Assembly (NCBI RefSeq): GCF_036898095.1
Contig: NC_090743.1
Span: 17,276,851 to 17,340,850 of the forward strand
Source of the DNA: Palaemon carinicauda
Lineage: Eukaryota > Arthropoda > Malacostraca > Decapoda > Palaemonidae
Direction of reading: 5' to 3'
DNA length: 64,000 nt
In this document: positions 10,596 through 45,700 of the stretch, piece by piece
Position numbering within the stretch: position 1 is the stretch's first letter
Layout of the letters: each line of letters opens with the position of its first letter
Made by a program: the position numbers and the translations under genes
The notes under the pieces: generated by a model
The model's database searches: none
Told to the model about the DNA's origin: nothing
Seen by the model: only the letters and a program-made list of their open reading frames with translations

Positions 10596-13385
10596 CCTAG
10601 CTCAAGGTCTGTTGATACAGTATTTTAGGCTGTATGGTTATGAACATCATTACTTTCATTAAAGTATATTGAACATTTATTGCTGCATGATATTGAAATC
10701 TTATTGTAGCAGTTAACATCAATTGTTCAATGTATTTACAATGCATGCCATGATTTCTTGTAAGGCATATTGTACATCTTATGTCATTTTGAGGGTTTTT
10801 CACCTTCCCCAATTTAAGGCAGAAGGATTTTCAACTGCTACATTTAGTTTTTCATTGTAAAACTTTACGTTCATAGGATTGGATGATTGACTAAGATCTA
10901 ACATTGCTGTAGTTATCTTCTTTTAAGTTGAATAGAAGTGCATCTTGTTTCTCATACTTTGGGATTGCTGGATGAGCCCTTGTCTGCAAATAGGTGGTAT
11001 TCCCAAGTATTGGTCATAAAATAGAATAAGAATTACATTAAAAAAAGTATGAAGACTGACAAATCTATGCTTCTTAAACGGGAATAGTTAATTGGCTTAT
11101 GTTGTGTAACAAGTATAAAGCTTTGTTAACTTACTCCTCCCTTTAGTCATATATTTTTTTTGCTTTTCTTACCATGTGGATCAGATAGAATTAATAGGAA
11201 GGCCAAAATACCTTTGACAGTCTTGACCTTCAATGAATAAGATTAGTTAGTGTATGGATGACTTTAATCTGGTTTTATTGTGTCGAGTAATATCAGTTTA
11301 ATATCTAACGAAACGTTTTAAAAGATTGTATTAGGGTGTTTTTAAGGGAATTGTAGGCTTTCTTACTAAGAAATGAGTTTCTTATGAATATACAGTGATT
11401 TAGGTATAAAGTAATTGATGTACATGAGATTTCTTCCATGCTTTTTAATTCTTAGACCTGTGCGGAACTACAATATATAATTTTTCTTTTATATTTCTAG
11501 GAATGGAAGATTTTTATATGGATAGTAATTCTTTATACTTTATTTTTATTAATGCATTTAAGGAGATGAGAAATGTATTACTTTTTTTAAGCACGGTTTT
11601 GATGGTGGTAATTATTGTTTTTCTACTGACACCTGTGTATTAGTTGGTCTGTTCAAAGTGTGTTTAGCAGTGATAAGATAAAAAAAGATCAAGGAAATTA
11701 ATGTTCTGTGGCAAGTACTGTAGCTTTGGAATCTTGTTGCTTGTATCACACGGTCCGCAGCATTCAGGTCTTTATTTTAATTTATTTTTTTTTTCGAAAG
11801 GCAAATTGAGTTTCATGTTCTCGCCTCGAATCTGCTAGCTACTTTTTTCTATCTTATTTGGTTTGCTATTTTATCTGATTTTGTATATTTTGTTTACTAA
11901 TTTTCTGTTATGTCTGTAAATATTTAATCTGTCCTTTTAGATATTAGTGAGAATATGGGGGAAAAATTCAAAATTACATGTAAAAATGGGATGTCTATGG
12001 AGGTATATTTTCTTCTGTTTTTGATTAAAGTAATGTAAGGAAATAAAAGCCATCCAGATGCCTTAATCAGGTGTCTACTCTCTAGTCCACTCACAGTAGG
12101 AAAGTAGGAGTTGAACCCTGCCTCTGAAAAGTTTTGCTTGCATTTGATTAGGGAGAAGAACATTTTTAAGGAACCCTTGCACAGGATTTTGTCAACGTTT
12201 TGTTTATCTGGATGACCTTTTGTTATTTGTTGTATATTTTATCCTCTAATTGTGTCAATTTGCTAAGCAAAAAGTATGATGTTTTTCTTCAGTATTGCCT
12301 CTTGCTTAGTTTTTTTTTTAGAGAAATATTGAATGGAATCGGTCTTAATCTGAGAAAAATTTATTTGTATATGTTTAGTTTTGGGAACACATTGTCATTT
12401 TACAGTATCTATTTATCGTGTAAATAGCAGCATTGTATATATAAAGTTTTATCCGCCGTATAAGTCTGTTAAACTTTCAAGATTTATAGCTAATGTATAT
12501 GATAACTTAGCTTTATCACATACATGTGTTTGGATTTGCCCATATACAGTACTGTATATGGTCATTAAAGAGTATGGTTTTGTAAGGCATTTTGTCCTAA
12601 TTTGTCCATGCATTCCTTTTTTTGATCAAGTTTTAGTTTTACAATTTTACCGTCGTAAGTACAAGTAATCTTTTATTTGATTATAATTTTGGAAAACTTT
12701 CTTGAAGTATAGTTTTTAGTTGACTACTTAAAAGGACAGAATGCCAAGTAATTCCTATTTATTGTACAAATTACAGTTTAGCAGGTCCAGATACATGTTA
12801 AGCAGCTGCAATTGTAGTGTATATTTATCTTTTTTTTTTTTTTGTCTAATGAGCTTTAAATATGAAATCATGTATTTTTTGTAACTGAAATAAACTAATA
12901 TTGTACACTAAATTTTATTTTCTTCAGTCAGTGTGGGAAAATGATTGATTTGAAGTGATTTTTCCTGTTGATATGTGCGCAGTCATGCTCCTAGACAATG
13001 ATTGTTGTTAATACTTACTTTCCAGACTATATGGTCAACTATGGTTTCTAGGCTGGTTGGTGGAATTATGAATATCTTTTTAAGGTTGACATAGCTAGGT
13101 CTTTGTACCTTTTCTTAGGGTTGCCAGGCTTCTTGGTAGATAATTTCTTTGTCATTTCTCAGGCACATAGATCATGGGAATGTTTCTTTATGCATATAAA
13201 GTGCATATGTATATACATACATTGTTATATATTTATATATAAATCTGACTTAGTGAAAATCTACTTCCGATGCATCGTAAAAACGATTCTTCATAACCAG
13301 AGGACCTATTGTTTTACACGCAGTCCATCAGCTGTGCAAACCTATTTGTTCCTTCACTAAAAACCCTTCTTATTTATATGGATAT
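10596..13385. other. AT-rich non-coding stretch (3'UTR/intergenic)
   Basis: No coding features are seen. The proximal part may be 3'UTR of the exon at 10185-10595; ATTAAA- and AATAAA-type signals occur, for example an AATAAA near 12889. No repeats longer than short homopolymers are recognised. Confidence 0.4.
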
Positions 13386-13677
13386 TCTTTCGGCAAAGCT
13401 GGAAAGAAGCCAATAGACTATAAAGTGCAAGGTGGCAACCTGGCTAGGGAGTACCCCAGCCACCTATCTCCACTAACTTCTAGGTGACTTACTTCACTGA
13501 TCTCTTTTGGCTGGTAGAGAATGGATGTCTCCAGTCTCTCCCTCTCTAGGCTTAGCCATAGATTACAAGCATTGCTTTATTCTATCTTCTCTTTTCAGGT
13601 GTGAGTTCACTTCTTCATGAAAGCTCCTATGCTAACGTGTCCTGGCCGGCCCGGAAGGTCACCCTTGTGGTACCTTC

Positions 13678-13968
13678 ATGTCGTTGGTCGAGACCGAGCC
13701 CTATCTGTTGTGTTCGGCCTGCCGGGGGCGTCGTTGCAAGCAGGGTTCGCTCTGCGACGAGTGTAGGGAGTGGCCTGACTCCCAGTGGGAAAAATTTGGG
13801 TGTCGCTGGAAGGGGAAGCGAGATCTTTCTTCTCCAGGGACCTCCTCTGGCAAGAAAAGAACTCTGGCTTCTTCCTGCACTCCTGGATCTCTTCCCGAAG
13901 CTCATCCTTGCTCATCTTCCTCCCGGGAACAGTCGAGTAGGAGCACAGACCGCATAACTCCTCGGTAA
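13678..13968 (+). pseudogene. Cys-rich Gag N-terminal fragment in relic D
   Basis: An open stretch of 96 codons starting MSLVETEPYLLCSACRGR. It has a compact Cys pattern C-x2-C-x4-C-x5-C-x2-C followed by EW and QW, then a basic KGKR segment and Ser-rich sequence. The pattern suggests a zinc-binding module at the start of Gag. Role is inferred from its position ahead of the DIRS-like RT remnant; downstream frames are broken. Confidence 0.45.
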
Positions 13969-15729
13969 CCAGAACAAGTTTGCGGGTGTTCCCATATTTC
14001 CAGACCGTCCTGTGTGGATGACTAAGGTCATTAGCTCATGCCCAAGAAGTTTTCTCCTAGATATGCTGGTCCTTTTAAACACCAATCCCGATGACCTCTT
14101 CCAGGACTCCCGAAGGAGACTCCAGACATGTTTTGCGTTGGGGATCTTTCTTCCTGGTTTGAGAACTTGATGTCTACGCTTCAGAAGTCGCTTGGTGTGG
14201 GCCTTCCACCTGCCCCTCCACAGGCTTGCCAACCATGGTCTACACCTAGTATTTCGCTGGAGAAGTCGACCTCGTCATCTTCCGACGCTCCCTCTGATCT
14301 TAGGAGATCCGTGCAGAGCAGTACTGTCACTTGGGTACAAAGGGCATCTCCAGTTCAACCAAGGACAATTGGGACACTGCAGTTGTTCCATCTCTGGGAT
14401 CTATTCCCTTTAAGCCAGTTCGTTCGGGCAAAAGGGTAACGGCTAAGCGAAAAAGGAGGTTGGCGTGTGTTATTCCACTTCATGCAGACATCATCCGACC
14501 CCTCAGAAGTAGGGACTTAGGCTCTCCTCGGGAGGTCTTGATTCACCCTTCCCAGCCTCAGCCTATCAAGGTTGTTCCTCCAGACCAATGTCCGTTCTCC
14601 CTTCCACCTGAAGAGGAATAGGCCTCAGGAATATAAGGAACTGTAAGTTCCCTCTAAAACTTCGATCTTAGAGGAGCACTTCTCCAAAGACAGAGTCGAA
14701 GGACTCAAAGACGGTTTCTAAGAATACTGGGGTGAGGAAGGCTCAAAGGCAGGAACTGGCTTGGGGATCTCCTAAAGCGGGTCCTTCTAAAGTCCCATTT
14801 GACGATCTTGACCTACCCCTGGCTTCTATGGATGAAAGTTAGGAGGTAGACGATTTCCCGGACACTGATGCGGAATTTCTCCCAAAAGCAGCGAGTCCGA
14901 AGTTCCACGCCAAATGGCAAGTCCTTGCTTGCAGGAGATCCTTTAATAACCTGTCAGATCCTGGCACTGCTCCACAATGAGGCAAGGGCATGGTTCTTGA
15001 TCAAGTTTTGGACACCCAGAAACCTCCCAAGACCAATGCAGTCCTCCCTTGGTCTAATGGATTGACTGCATTCAGAAGGAAAGCTATCTCCCAGATGGCT
15101 GGTGCCTCTACCTCTGAGACCAGGTTCTTCTTCTCGATCTCACCCACTTCCTTTCATATTGCAGAGGAAGTACAACGAGGTCCAGGACAAGGCTCATCCT
15201 AACCTGACTCTTGACCCCTCGGTAGAATCCCTTACCTGGGATGTCTCGGTTCAGAGACTAGCTTCGTTGAGGGCCTCCCTTTCGGCATCTGAGCTCTTCA
15301 ACATAGAGAGAGGTGCAAAACACACCATGGCTTGACCTACGGTTGGGGCAGATCGTTCAATCCGATGACCTTTCCAAAGATTCGACAAGATGGTCCCTGG
15401 AGTTGTTAGAATTCCTTTCGCACCATGCGGTCAACCTGTGGGCGAATGCAATTCTGAAAAGAAGGGACACTGATTAGTAGGTTGGATCCTCTCTTCAATC
15501 CAGAAGAGGTAGAGAGAACAGTTGATAGATGGAGAAAATCCTCTAAGGTTTCTCTCCTCCACAGGGACATGACTTCTCGTTCTTATGGGAAGGCTCCTCA
15601 GCCCCCAAAGATCAGCCCATCTCATCTCATCTCTCGACTTCTAAACAGTCCTTTCAGACTAAGGACCAGAAAGGGACCAAACTTTCAAAGGAAAGAGGGG
15701 TCGGTTGAGGTGGCCATTCCATCTAGGGA

Positions 15730-16130
15730 GGGCAATACTCTCATCAGTTCACCAGTGGGAGGATGCCTACAAAGCCTCTGGGAGAGGTGGCAATTCCAAG
15801 TGGTGGATCCCTGAGCGATCGCAATGATCAGCGTAGGGTTTCGCGTCCCTTTCATACAATTTCCTCCTCTGAAGGGATCCGTAAAGGAGCTGGCTCTCCA
15901 GGCCTAAATCCAGACCATGCTGCAGTAGGGTGCTCTCCAAGAGGTTCTAGACGGTTCTCCAGGCTTCTAGTCGACTTTCATGTGAAAAAAAGATCTCTTG
16001 CCCCTAAACATGTTAGTCCTACAAATTCCGTTCACAATGGAGACAGCAGACTCGGTCATCCCTTGCGCGCAAAGGAATGTATCATTTCTTTGGATGAAGA
16101 ATTTCCATATAAAGATGAACCTCATGATTG
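15730..16130 (+). pseudogene. N-terminal RT fragment of DIRS relic D
   Basis: Across shifting frames, pieces matching the entry to a DIRS-type reverse transcriptase can be read: a W-rich segment ending at about 15815, a 'VPFIQFPP'-type proline segment, a VKK-like basic residue cluster, and 'PFTMETADSV' at about 16030-16060. The sequence then degenerates. Several stops show that it is dead. Confidence 0.5.
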
Positions 16131-16160
16131 TGTGTGCCCCATAGATAACTTACTCCTCTG

Positions 16161-17578
16161 AAAGAGATCTCGAGTTCCTACAACAGCATGGGAAGTGTTG
16201 AAGTTTATTTTATCATCACTTCTTTATATTTAATTATAATCTTTCATTCTTGCAAACTTCTTTTCAGGATGCCTTTGGGTTTATAAAATTCTCCACCTTA
16301 GATAACTTACTCGTGCATTCACCTCTTTAAAATTCGATTGGATCAGTTTGTCTGTCTGTTCAGATTTCCCGAGTACAATTGAAGAGTTATCCTAGGAAAA
16401 GCACATATTGATATTTACTGGTCGTCTACATTACCAGATCGTTTCAAGTGATACCTCTACTAAACTTTATTCAATACAGTATCTAAAGTGTCACAGACTT
16501 TCATCTTGAAGATACTGGGTCAAGTTATTATCCGATTACCTCATTACAAAAACTTGCCACCTGTGTGTAAGGCAATGCTCTCAGATATAATATTGTCTTA
16601 AACCCTTTTTAATCACCAAAGTTCAGTGGTGGTTGCTCATTTCTGTAAGATGAATAACTTTTCACTAGTCTTTTTAAATAGGTGATAAAAAATCTACTGA
16701 ACTTTTAACATTTGTTTGACCATAAATGAGTCAACTGTTCATATCTTTACACTATTACTTACACCAAACAAAATACATTTCCTCCAAATACTATACAGTC
16801 TACCAACAAAGAAAATATTATACAATAAGGAAAGTAAACAGTATCAAATAAAATGGAGCAGTTGGCACAAGTCCTTGGAATGTAACAATCAAGCTTCTCT
16901 CTTAAATACACACGGCACATTTGTCTTTATTATGCTCTCAAGACCTTTAGCCTATGAATATTTTATTTATGTACAACTGCACCATAATTAAAGACTTGTG
17001 CTAATCAGTAAATATCTCTCTATGCACAGACTACAACCTCCTTTAAAATTCTTATCAAGATTTAAAAACAATCTAACATTCCTTTAGTATCATTTTTTTC
17101 CATAACTTTAAAGGATAATTTTGGTGGCTTAATACTGAAGGTAGCACACAAAATATAAAACATGATATATCTGCCATAATATCATAGGGATAGAGTATTT
17201 AGAATTGTAGGACAAAAATGTCATGCATGTAATGCTTGAAAATTAATTTTTTATTTCAAACTAACTTCATGTGAAATCCAAATTGAAGAAATTATTCCTA
17301 CAAAAGGAGGCAAGCACATGAACAATAAGTTACTACATTTATTATGGTAGAAATGATAACGTTAAGAATGTACAGCAGTTGTGAACCTTTCAGTACCTAA
17401 CATTTAAGCTACTGACATGACATATCTAAAAATTAACCACCATAATTATGCCTTTCATATAAAAAAAAAAAGTCTATGCACCAAGAAAAATTACTCCAGT
17501 TCAAGCTGACAACTGACATACAACCAGTTAACAGTTTCTGAAATTTGATCACAACAAAAATACACCGTGATTGATTGT
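16161..17578. other. AT-rich stretch; left part intergenic, right part likely 3'UTR
   Basis: No coding features are seen. The right part probably contains the minus-strand 3'UTR of the V-ATPase gene. Minus-strand AATAAA signals (TTTATT on the plus strand) occur near 17339 and again near 16960, so the transcript end cannot be fixed by eye. Confidence 0.45.
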
Positions 17579-40310
<22,732 letters not shown>

Positions 40311-40844
40311 TTTCTGAAAGAAAGAATGAAATTTAGAGATCATGTAAAGTACAATTTTTTCAAAATAATTTTCATTTTTCAAAGGCAGACAAACCTGTGT
40401 ATTCAAAATATGTCACACTTCTGTATGAAGTGTTATGGGCAATGAAGTGATAACAAGGTAGTTATGATAGTCAGCGACAGGAGAGACCCACCAACCTGTC
40501 TGAGTTAAGCCACCTTTGATCTTTGGCCAAAAGAGTGAGGGGGGTGATGGAATAGGGAAATGTGACTTAAAGGACTCTCGTTTGTATATAGTACCGTAGT
40601 TATAAAAAATAAATTTAAAGTTTGGTATTTATTCTACGCAAATAATTTGAATAGGAGACTCACTTCCAGGTGGAAATCAGACTCCTTGAAGCAAACTGTT
40701 GAGTTCTTTTTCTCCCCTGGAAGTGTCTTCATACCTGATCCCCTTAAGGTGCAAAGATAGCAACTCCAACAAGCTAAATATAGCAAATATTCAGGATGTA
40801 TAAGGTGATGGGGCCTCGGCCAGAACTGGCTTAAAAGGAATCCA

Positions 40845-41330
40845 GTACTGGCAACACTGTGATTATTAACCAATTCTTCTTCACCCAAGGGGTTAACTAC
40901 TGTACTGTAATTGTTCATTAGCTACTTTCCTCTTAGTAAGGGTAGAAGAGACTCTTTAGCTATGGTAAGCAGCTCTTCTAGAAGGACACTCCAAAATCAA
41001 ACCATTGTTCTCTAGTCTTGAGTAGTGCCATAGCCTCTGTACCATGGTCTTCCACTCTCTTGAATTAGAGTTCTCTTGCATGAGGGTACACTCGGGCACA
41101 CTATTCCATCTTATTTCTCTTCCTCTTGTTTTGTTCAAGTCTTTTATTCTTTATTTAGGAAATATTTATTTCAATGTAGTTAATGTTCTTAAGATATCTT
41201 ATTTTTCCTTGTTTCCTTTCCTCACTGGGCTATTTTCCCCGTTGGAGCCCCTAGGCTTATAGCATCCTGCTTTTCCAACTAGGGTTGTAGCTTACCAAGA
41301 AGAAATAATAATAATAATAATAATAATAAG
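40845..41330 (-). repeat. Dispersed repeat family R1, copy 1
   Basis: On the minus strand it runs from an (ATT)n tract through 'ggtaagctacaacccta', 'aaaagcaggatgctataag', 'gggaaaatagcccagtgagg' and 'agagaactctaatt' to 'ggttaataatcacagtg'. At least five further copies occur in this window. No coding capacity is seen. The family starts beside a trinucleotide microsatellite, as some SINE- or non-LTR-derived repeats do. Confidence 0.8.
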
Positions 41331-42114
41331 TCTCAGAAACTTATCTCCCTGATATAGAGATGATAGCTCTAGTGTCCAACAAGTCACATCAAGAGGAATA
41401 TATTAGGCAAGACACCGACGCATTCACCTCTTTGTAAGGATTCACTTCTTGGTAGATGTAGCCAGTAAAAAAGAAAAGTATCTCCATTGCATAATTCACC
41501 ATTTTCAGAAGTCCAACCAGTGCATAACATTTATGGCTAATGGATCCCCACAAGAGGTAGAAGAGCCAATCCTTGAGACTTCAGAGTTTGGTATAACGAC
41601 AAAGGGGACAATCCTCATCACTCTATGGTTGACATGATGAGAGAGCCTTTGTCTCCTACTCTATTAACAATGCTATATAGCAAAGAGACAGACAGCCTTG
41701 AGGGAAAGAGCCCTGTAATCACCTTCTCAGTTGAAGTGTCCATAGAACAATACTGCATCTCATCCCAATCTGGACTTGGCCTAATTCCCAGTGTAGGCAA
41801 GACTGTTTGAAGCTCCCTTAAAGCATGAACCACTGCCCCTATGAAGAAGGGGGGGAGTGTGGTAACAACTCCCTATTGGACCACCGCGAGATCGAACAGA
41901 TTTCCAGACATTCCTCTTGAAGCTGAATGAGAGGAAACTTCGGTCCATGAAGTAGTGAACCTTTTTAGATGGGGGAAACTGTGAAGGCGCAGCTGATAGA
42001 GAAGTTCCTCTCAGGACCTACCCGAAGAACTAGTAAATTGGAATAGAACTTGGCTAAGGGGCCCCATGATTTGACCAATACAGTCAGGAATGGATCAGGA
42101 ACAGGTGACATGGC
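41331..42114. other. Unique-looking DNA left of the minisatellite
   Basis: GC content rises toward the array. There are short open frames on both strands, none recognisable. It may be the remains of a mobile-element coding region, because the composition and 'gatcgcaagcag' motifs grade into the array; this is speculation. Confidence 0.3.
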
Positions 42115-45100
42115 AAGTGATCGCAAGCAGGTTACGTGTGAGTGATGGCAAGCAGGTTACGTGTAAGTGATCGCAAACAGGCGAGATGTTGTGTAATCAA
42201 TCGCAAGTAGGCGACATGGTGCGCGAACAACTGTGAGCAGTTAAGACGGAGCGCAATCAACCGTGAGCAGGTAAGATGGAGCGCGATCAACCTTGAGCAG
42301 TTAAGACGGAGCGCGATCAACCGTGAGAAGTTAAGATGGCGCGCGACTAACCTTGAGCAGTTAAGACAGTGCGCAATCAACCGTGAGCAGGTAAGATGGA
42401 GCACGATCAACCGTGAGCAGGTAAGACGGAGCACGATCAACCGTGAGCAGGTAAGACGGAGCGCAATCAACCGTGAGCAGGTAAGACGGAGCGCAATCAA
42501 CAGTGAGCAGGTAAGATGGAGCGCAATCTACCGTGAGCAGGTAAGATGGAGCGTGATCAACCATGAGCAGGTAAGGTGGAGCGCGATCAACCATAAGCAG
42601 GTAAGATGGAGCGCGATCAACCGTGAGCAGGTAAGATGGAGCGCGATCAACCGTGAGCAGGTAATATGGAGCGCAATCAACCGTGAGCAGGTAAGATGGA
42701 GCGCGATCAACCTTGAGCAGTTAAGACGGAGCGCGATCAACCGTGAGCAGGTAAGATGGCGCGCGACCAACCTTGAGCAGTTAAAACAGAGAGCAATCAA
42801 CCGTGAGCAGGTAAGACGGAGCACGATCAACCGTGAGCAGGTAAGACGGAGCGCGATCAACCGTGAGCAGGTAAGATGGAGCGCGATCAACCGTGAGCAG
42901 GTAAGATGGAGCGCGATCAACCGTGAGCAGGTAAGATGGCGCGCGACCAACCTTGAGCAGTTAAGACAGAGAGCAATCAACCGTGAGCAGGTAAGACGGA
43001 GCACGATCAACCGTGAGCAGGTAAGACGGAGCGCGATCAACCGTGAGCAGGTAAGATGGAGCGCGATCAACCGTGAGCAGGTAAGACGGAGCGCGATCAA
43101 CCGTGAGCAGGTAAGATGGAGCGCGATCAACCTTGAGCAGTTAAGACGGAGCGCGATCAACCGTGAGAAGTTAAGATGGCGCGCGACTAACCTTGAGCAG
43201 TTAAGACAGTGCGCAATCAACCGTGAGCAGGTAAGATGGAGCACGATCAACCGTGAGCAGGTAAGACGGAGCGCAATCAACCGTGAGCAGGTAAGACGGA
43301 GCGCAATCAACAGTGAGCAGGTAAGATGGAGCGCAATCAACCGTGAGCAGGTAAGACGGAGCGCAATCAACCGTGAGCAGGTAAGACGGAGCGCAATCAA
43401 CAGTGAGCAGGTAAGATGGAGCGCGATCAACCTTGAGCAGGTAAGACGGAGCGCGATCAACCGTGAGAAGTTAAGATGGCGCGCGACTAACCTTGAGCAG
43501 TTAAGACAGTGCGCAATCAACCGTGAGCAGGTAAGATGGAGCACGATCAACCGTGAGCAGGTAAGACGGAGCGCAATCAACCGTGAGCAGGTAAGACGGA
43601 GCGCAATCAACAGTGAGCAGGTAAGATGGAGCGCAATCAACCGTGAGCAGGTAAGATGGAGCGTGATCAACCATGAGCAGGTAAGGTGGAGCGCGATCAA
43701 CCATGAGCAGGTAAGATGGAGCGCGATCAACCGTGAGCAGGTAAGATGGAGCGCAATCAACCGTGAGCAGGTAATATGGAGCGCAATCAACCGTGAGCAG
43801 GTAAGATGGAGCGCGATCAACCTTGAGCAGTTAAGACGGAGCGCGATCAACCGTGAGCAGGTAAGATGGCGCGCGACTAACCTTGAGCAGTTAAGACAGT
43901 GCGCAATCAACCGTGAGCAGGTAAGATGGCGCGCGACTAACCTTGAGCAGTTAAGACAGAGAGCAATCAACCGTGAGCAGGTAAGACGGAGCACGATCAA
44001 CCGTGAGCAGGTAAGACGGAGCGCGATCAACCGTGAGCAGGTAAGATGGAGCGTGATCAACAGTGAGCAGGTAAGACGGAGCGCAATCAACCGTGAGCAG
44101 GTAAGATGGAGCGCGATCAACCGTGAGCAGGTAAGTTGAAGCGCGATCAACCGTGAGCAGGTAAGTTGGAGCGCGATCAACCGTGAGCAGGTAAGATGGA
44201 GCGCGATCAACCGTGAGCAGGTAAGATGGAGCGCGATCAACCGTGAGCAGGTAAGATGGAGCGCGATCAACCGTGAGCAGGTAAGATGGAGCGCAATCAA
44301 CCGTGAGCATGTAATATGGAGAGCAATCAACCGTGAGCAGGTAATAGGGAGCGCAAACAGCCGTGAGCAGGTAAGACGGAGCGCAATCAACCGTGAGCAG
44401 GTAAGATGGAGCGCAATCAACTGTGAGCAGGTAAGATGGAGAGCGCTCAACCACGAGCAGGTGATATGGAGCGAGATCAACAGCGAACAGATAAGATGGG
44501 ACGCGATCAACCGCGAATAGGTAAGATGGAGCGAGATCAACAGCAAGCAGATAAAATGGAGGGGGATCAACCACGAGCAGGTAAGATGGAGTGCGATCAA
44601 TAGCGAGCAGGCGAGATAACAAGCTATTAATCAGGATCAATTGCATGCAGATGATATGGTGCACGGTCAATTGCGAGCAGGTCAGGTGGAGCATAATCAA
44701 TCGCGAGCAGGTATGATGGCGAGCGATCAATAGCAAGCAGATGAGATGGTGTGCAATAAATCGCAAGCAGGTGATATGGTGCGCGATTAATCGTGAGCAG
44801 GTGATATGGTTCGTGATCAATCGTGAGCAGGTGATATGGCGCGCGATCAATCGTGAGCAGGTGATATGGCGTGCGATCAATCGTGAGCAGGTGATATGGC
44901 GCGCGATCAATCGTGAACAGGTGATAGGGTTCGCGATAAATCGTGAGAAGGTGATATGGCGCGCGATCAATCGTGAGCAGGTGATATGGTTCGCGATCAA
45001 TCGTGAGCAGGTGATATGGCGCGCGATCAATCATGAGCAGGTGACATGGTGCGCAATCAATCGAGAGCAGGTGATATGGTGCGCGATCAATCGTGAGCAG

Positions 45101-45210
45101 GTGATATGGTGCGAGATCAATCGTGAGCAGGTGATATGGTGCGAGATCAATCGTGGGCAGGTGATATGGTGCGCGATGAATTGCGAGCAATCAATCGCGA
45201 ACAAGTAAGG
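42115..45210. repeat. 30-bp minisatellite, about 100 copies
   Basis: A strict 30-bp period over ~3.1 kb in the first intron of the V-ATPase gene. Each monomer contains 'gtaagatggagcgcgatcaa' and 'ccgtgagcag' with scattered variants. The plus strand carries CAG|GTAAG at nearly every monomer junction. Higher-order structure is visible: 43141-43350 recurs at 43441-43650 (10-monomer offset), and six-monomer blocks repeat at 42781 and 42961. Toward 44450-45210 monomers diverge to a 'gtgatatggcgcgcgatcaa' type. Because 30 is a multiple of three, long ORFs arise on both strands; these are not genes. Confidence 0.96.
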
Positions 45211-45700
45211 TGACGTTATCGTAGGGCATGCGATAACGAGCAGCGGAGGTGAAGCTTCCATGGATGTATGCAATCGTGAGCATATGAGGTAGCACTGCAT
45301 TAAGAGTGCAAGATCACAAACAGGTGAGGTGATTAGATGCTCTTGTGCTCAAATAGGAGAGCACGCCATCAGGAACAGAATAGGTAATGCTCTCATAGGA
45401 GCATATGAATATGAACAGGTGAAATGGCACTCCTGTAAGAGCATGTGAACATGAACAGGTGAGATGCAGCTCCTGTAGGAGATTGAGAACAAATGAAATA
45501 GCGTTCTCTTAGGAGCGAGCGTGCACATAATACGGTAGAGCTTCAATGAATTTGTGAACAGGCAATAAAGGTCTCTTGTAGGAGCAAATGATCGCAAACA
45601 GGCGAGATGGCGTTCCAGTAGGAGGGCGCAATCATGAACGGCGCTATCTTAGAAGTGTGCAAGCACATGGTAGCTTTTAATGCATAGCAGAACCTAATCT
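45211..45700. repeat. Old, degenerate tandem zone next to the minisatellite
   Basis: Loosely repeated phrases 'atgaacaggtga', 'ctcctgtaggagca', 'aacaggtgagatg' and 'ctcttaggagcga' recur every ~50-60 bp. They share the 'agcaggtga' element with the 30-bp array, so this may be the ancestral or decayed margin of the same array. Confidence 0.6.

Larger units (their letters stand above)
13386..16160 (+). mobile_element. Decayed DIRS-like retrotransposon relic D
   Basis: GC-richer than its flanks, with many broken frames in the plus direction. It starts with a Cys-rich Gag-like domain, continues with Gag-like fragments to about 15700, then shows the beginning of a DIRS-type RT (motifs near 15775-16110 recalling the G-G-x-L...KWW...PF block, GFYS-type and METADSV segments). 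The sequence stops resembling RT at about 16110-16150, just where the first catalytic motif should come. No terminal inverted repeats or internal complementary region are seen, so it is a truncated, old copy and its ends are approximate. Confidence 0.6.

Noticed and set aside
42528..44600. Long ORFs of 690 aa (minus) and 528 aa (plus) across the minisatellite
   Set aside because: The 30-bp period is a multiple of three, so open frames appear on both strands without selection; the peptides are pure decamer repeats with no family match.
42115..45210. CRISPR-like array
   Set aside because: There are no unique spacers between repeats; monomers are contiguous, and the context is a eukaryotic intron.
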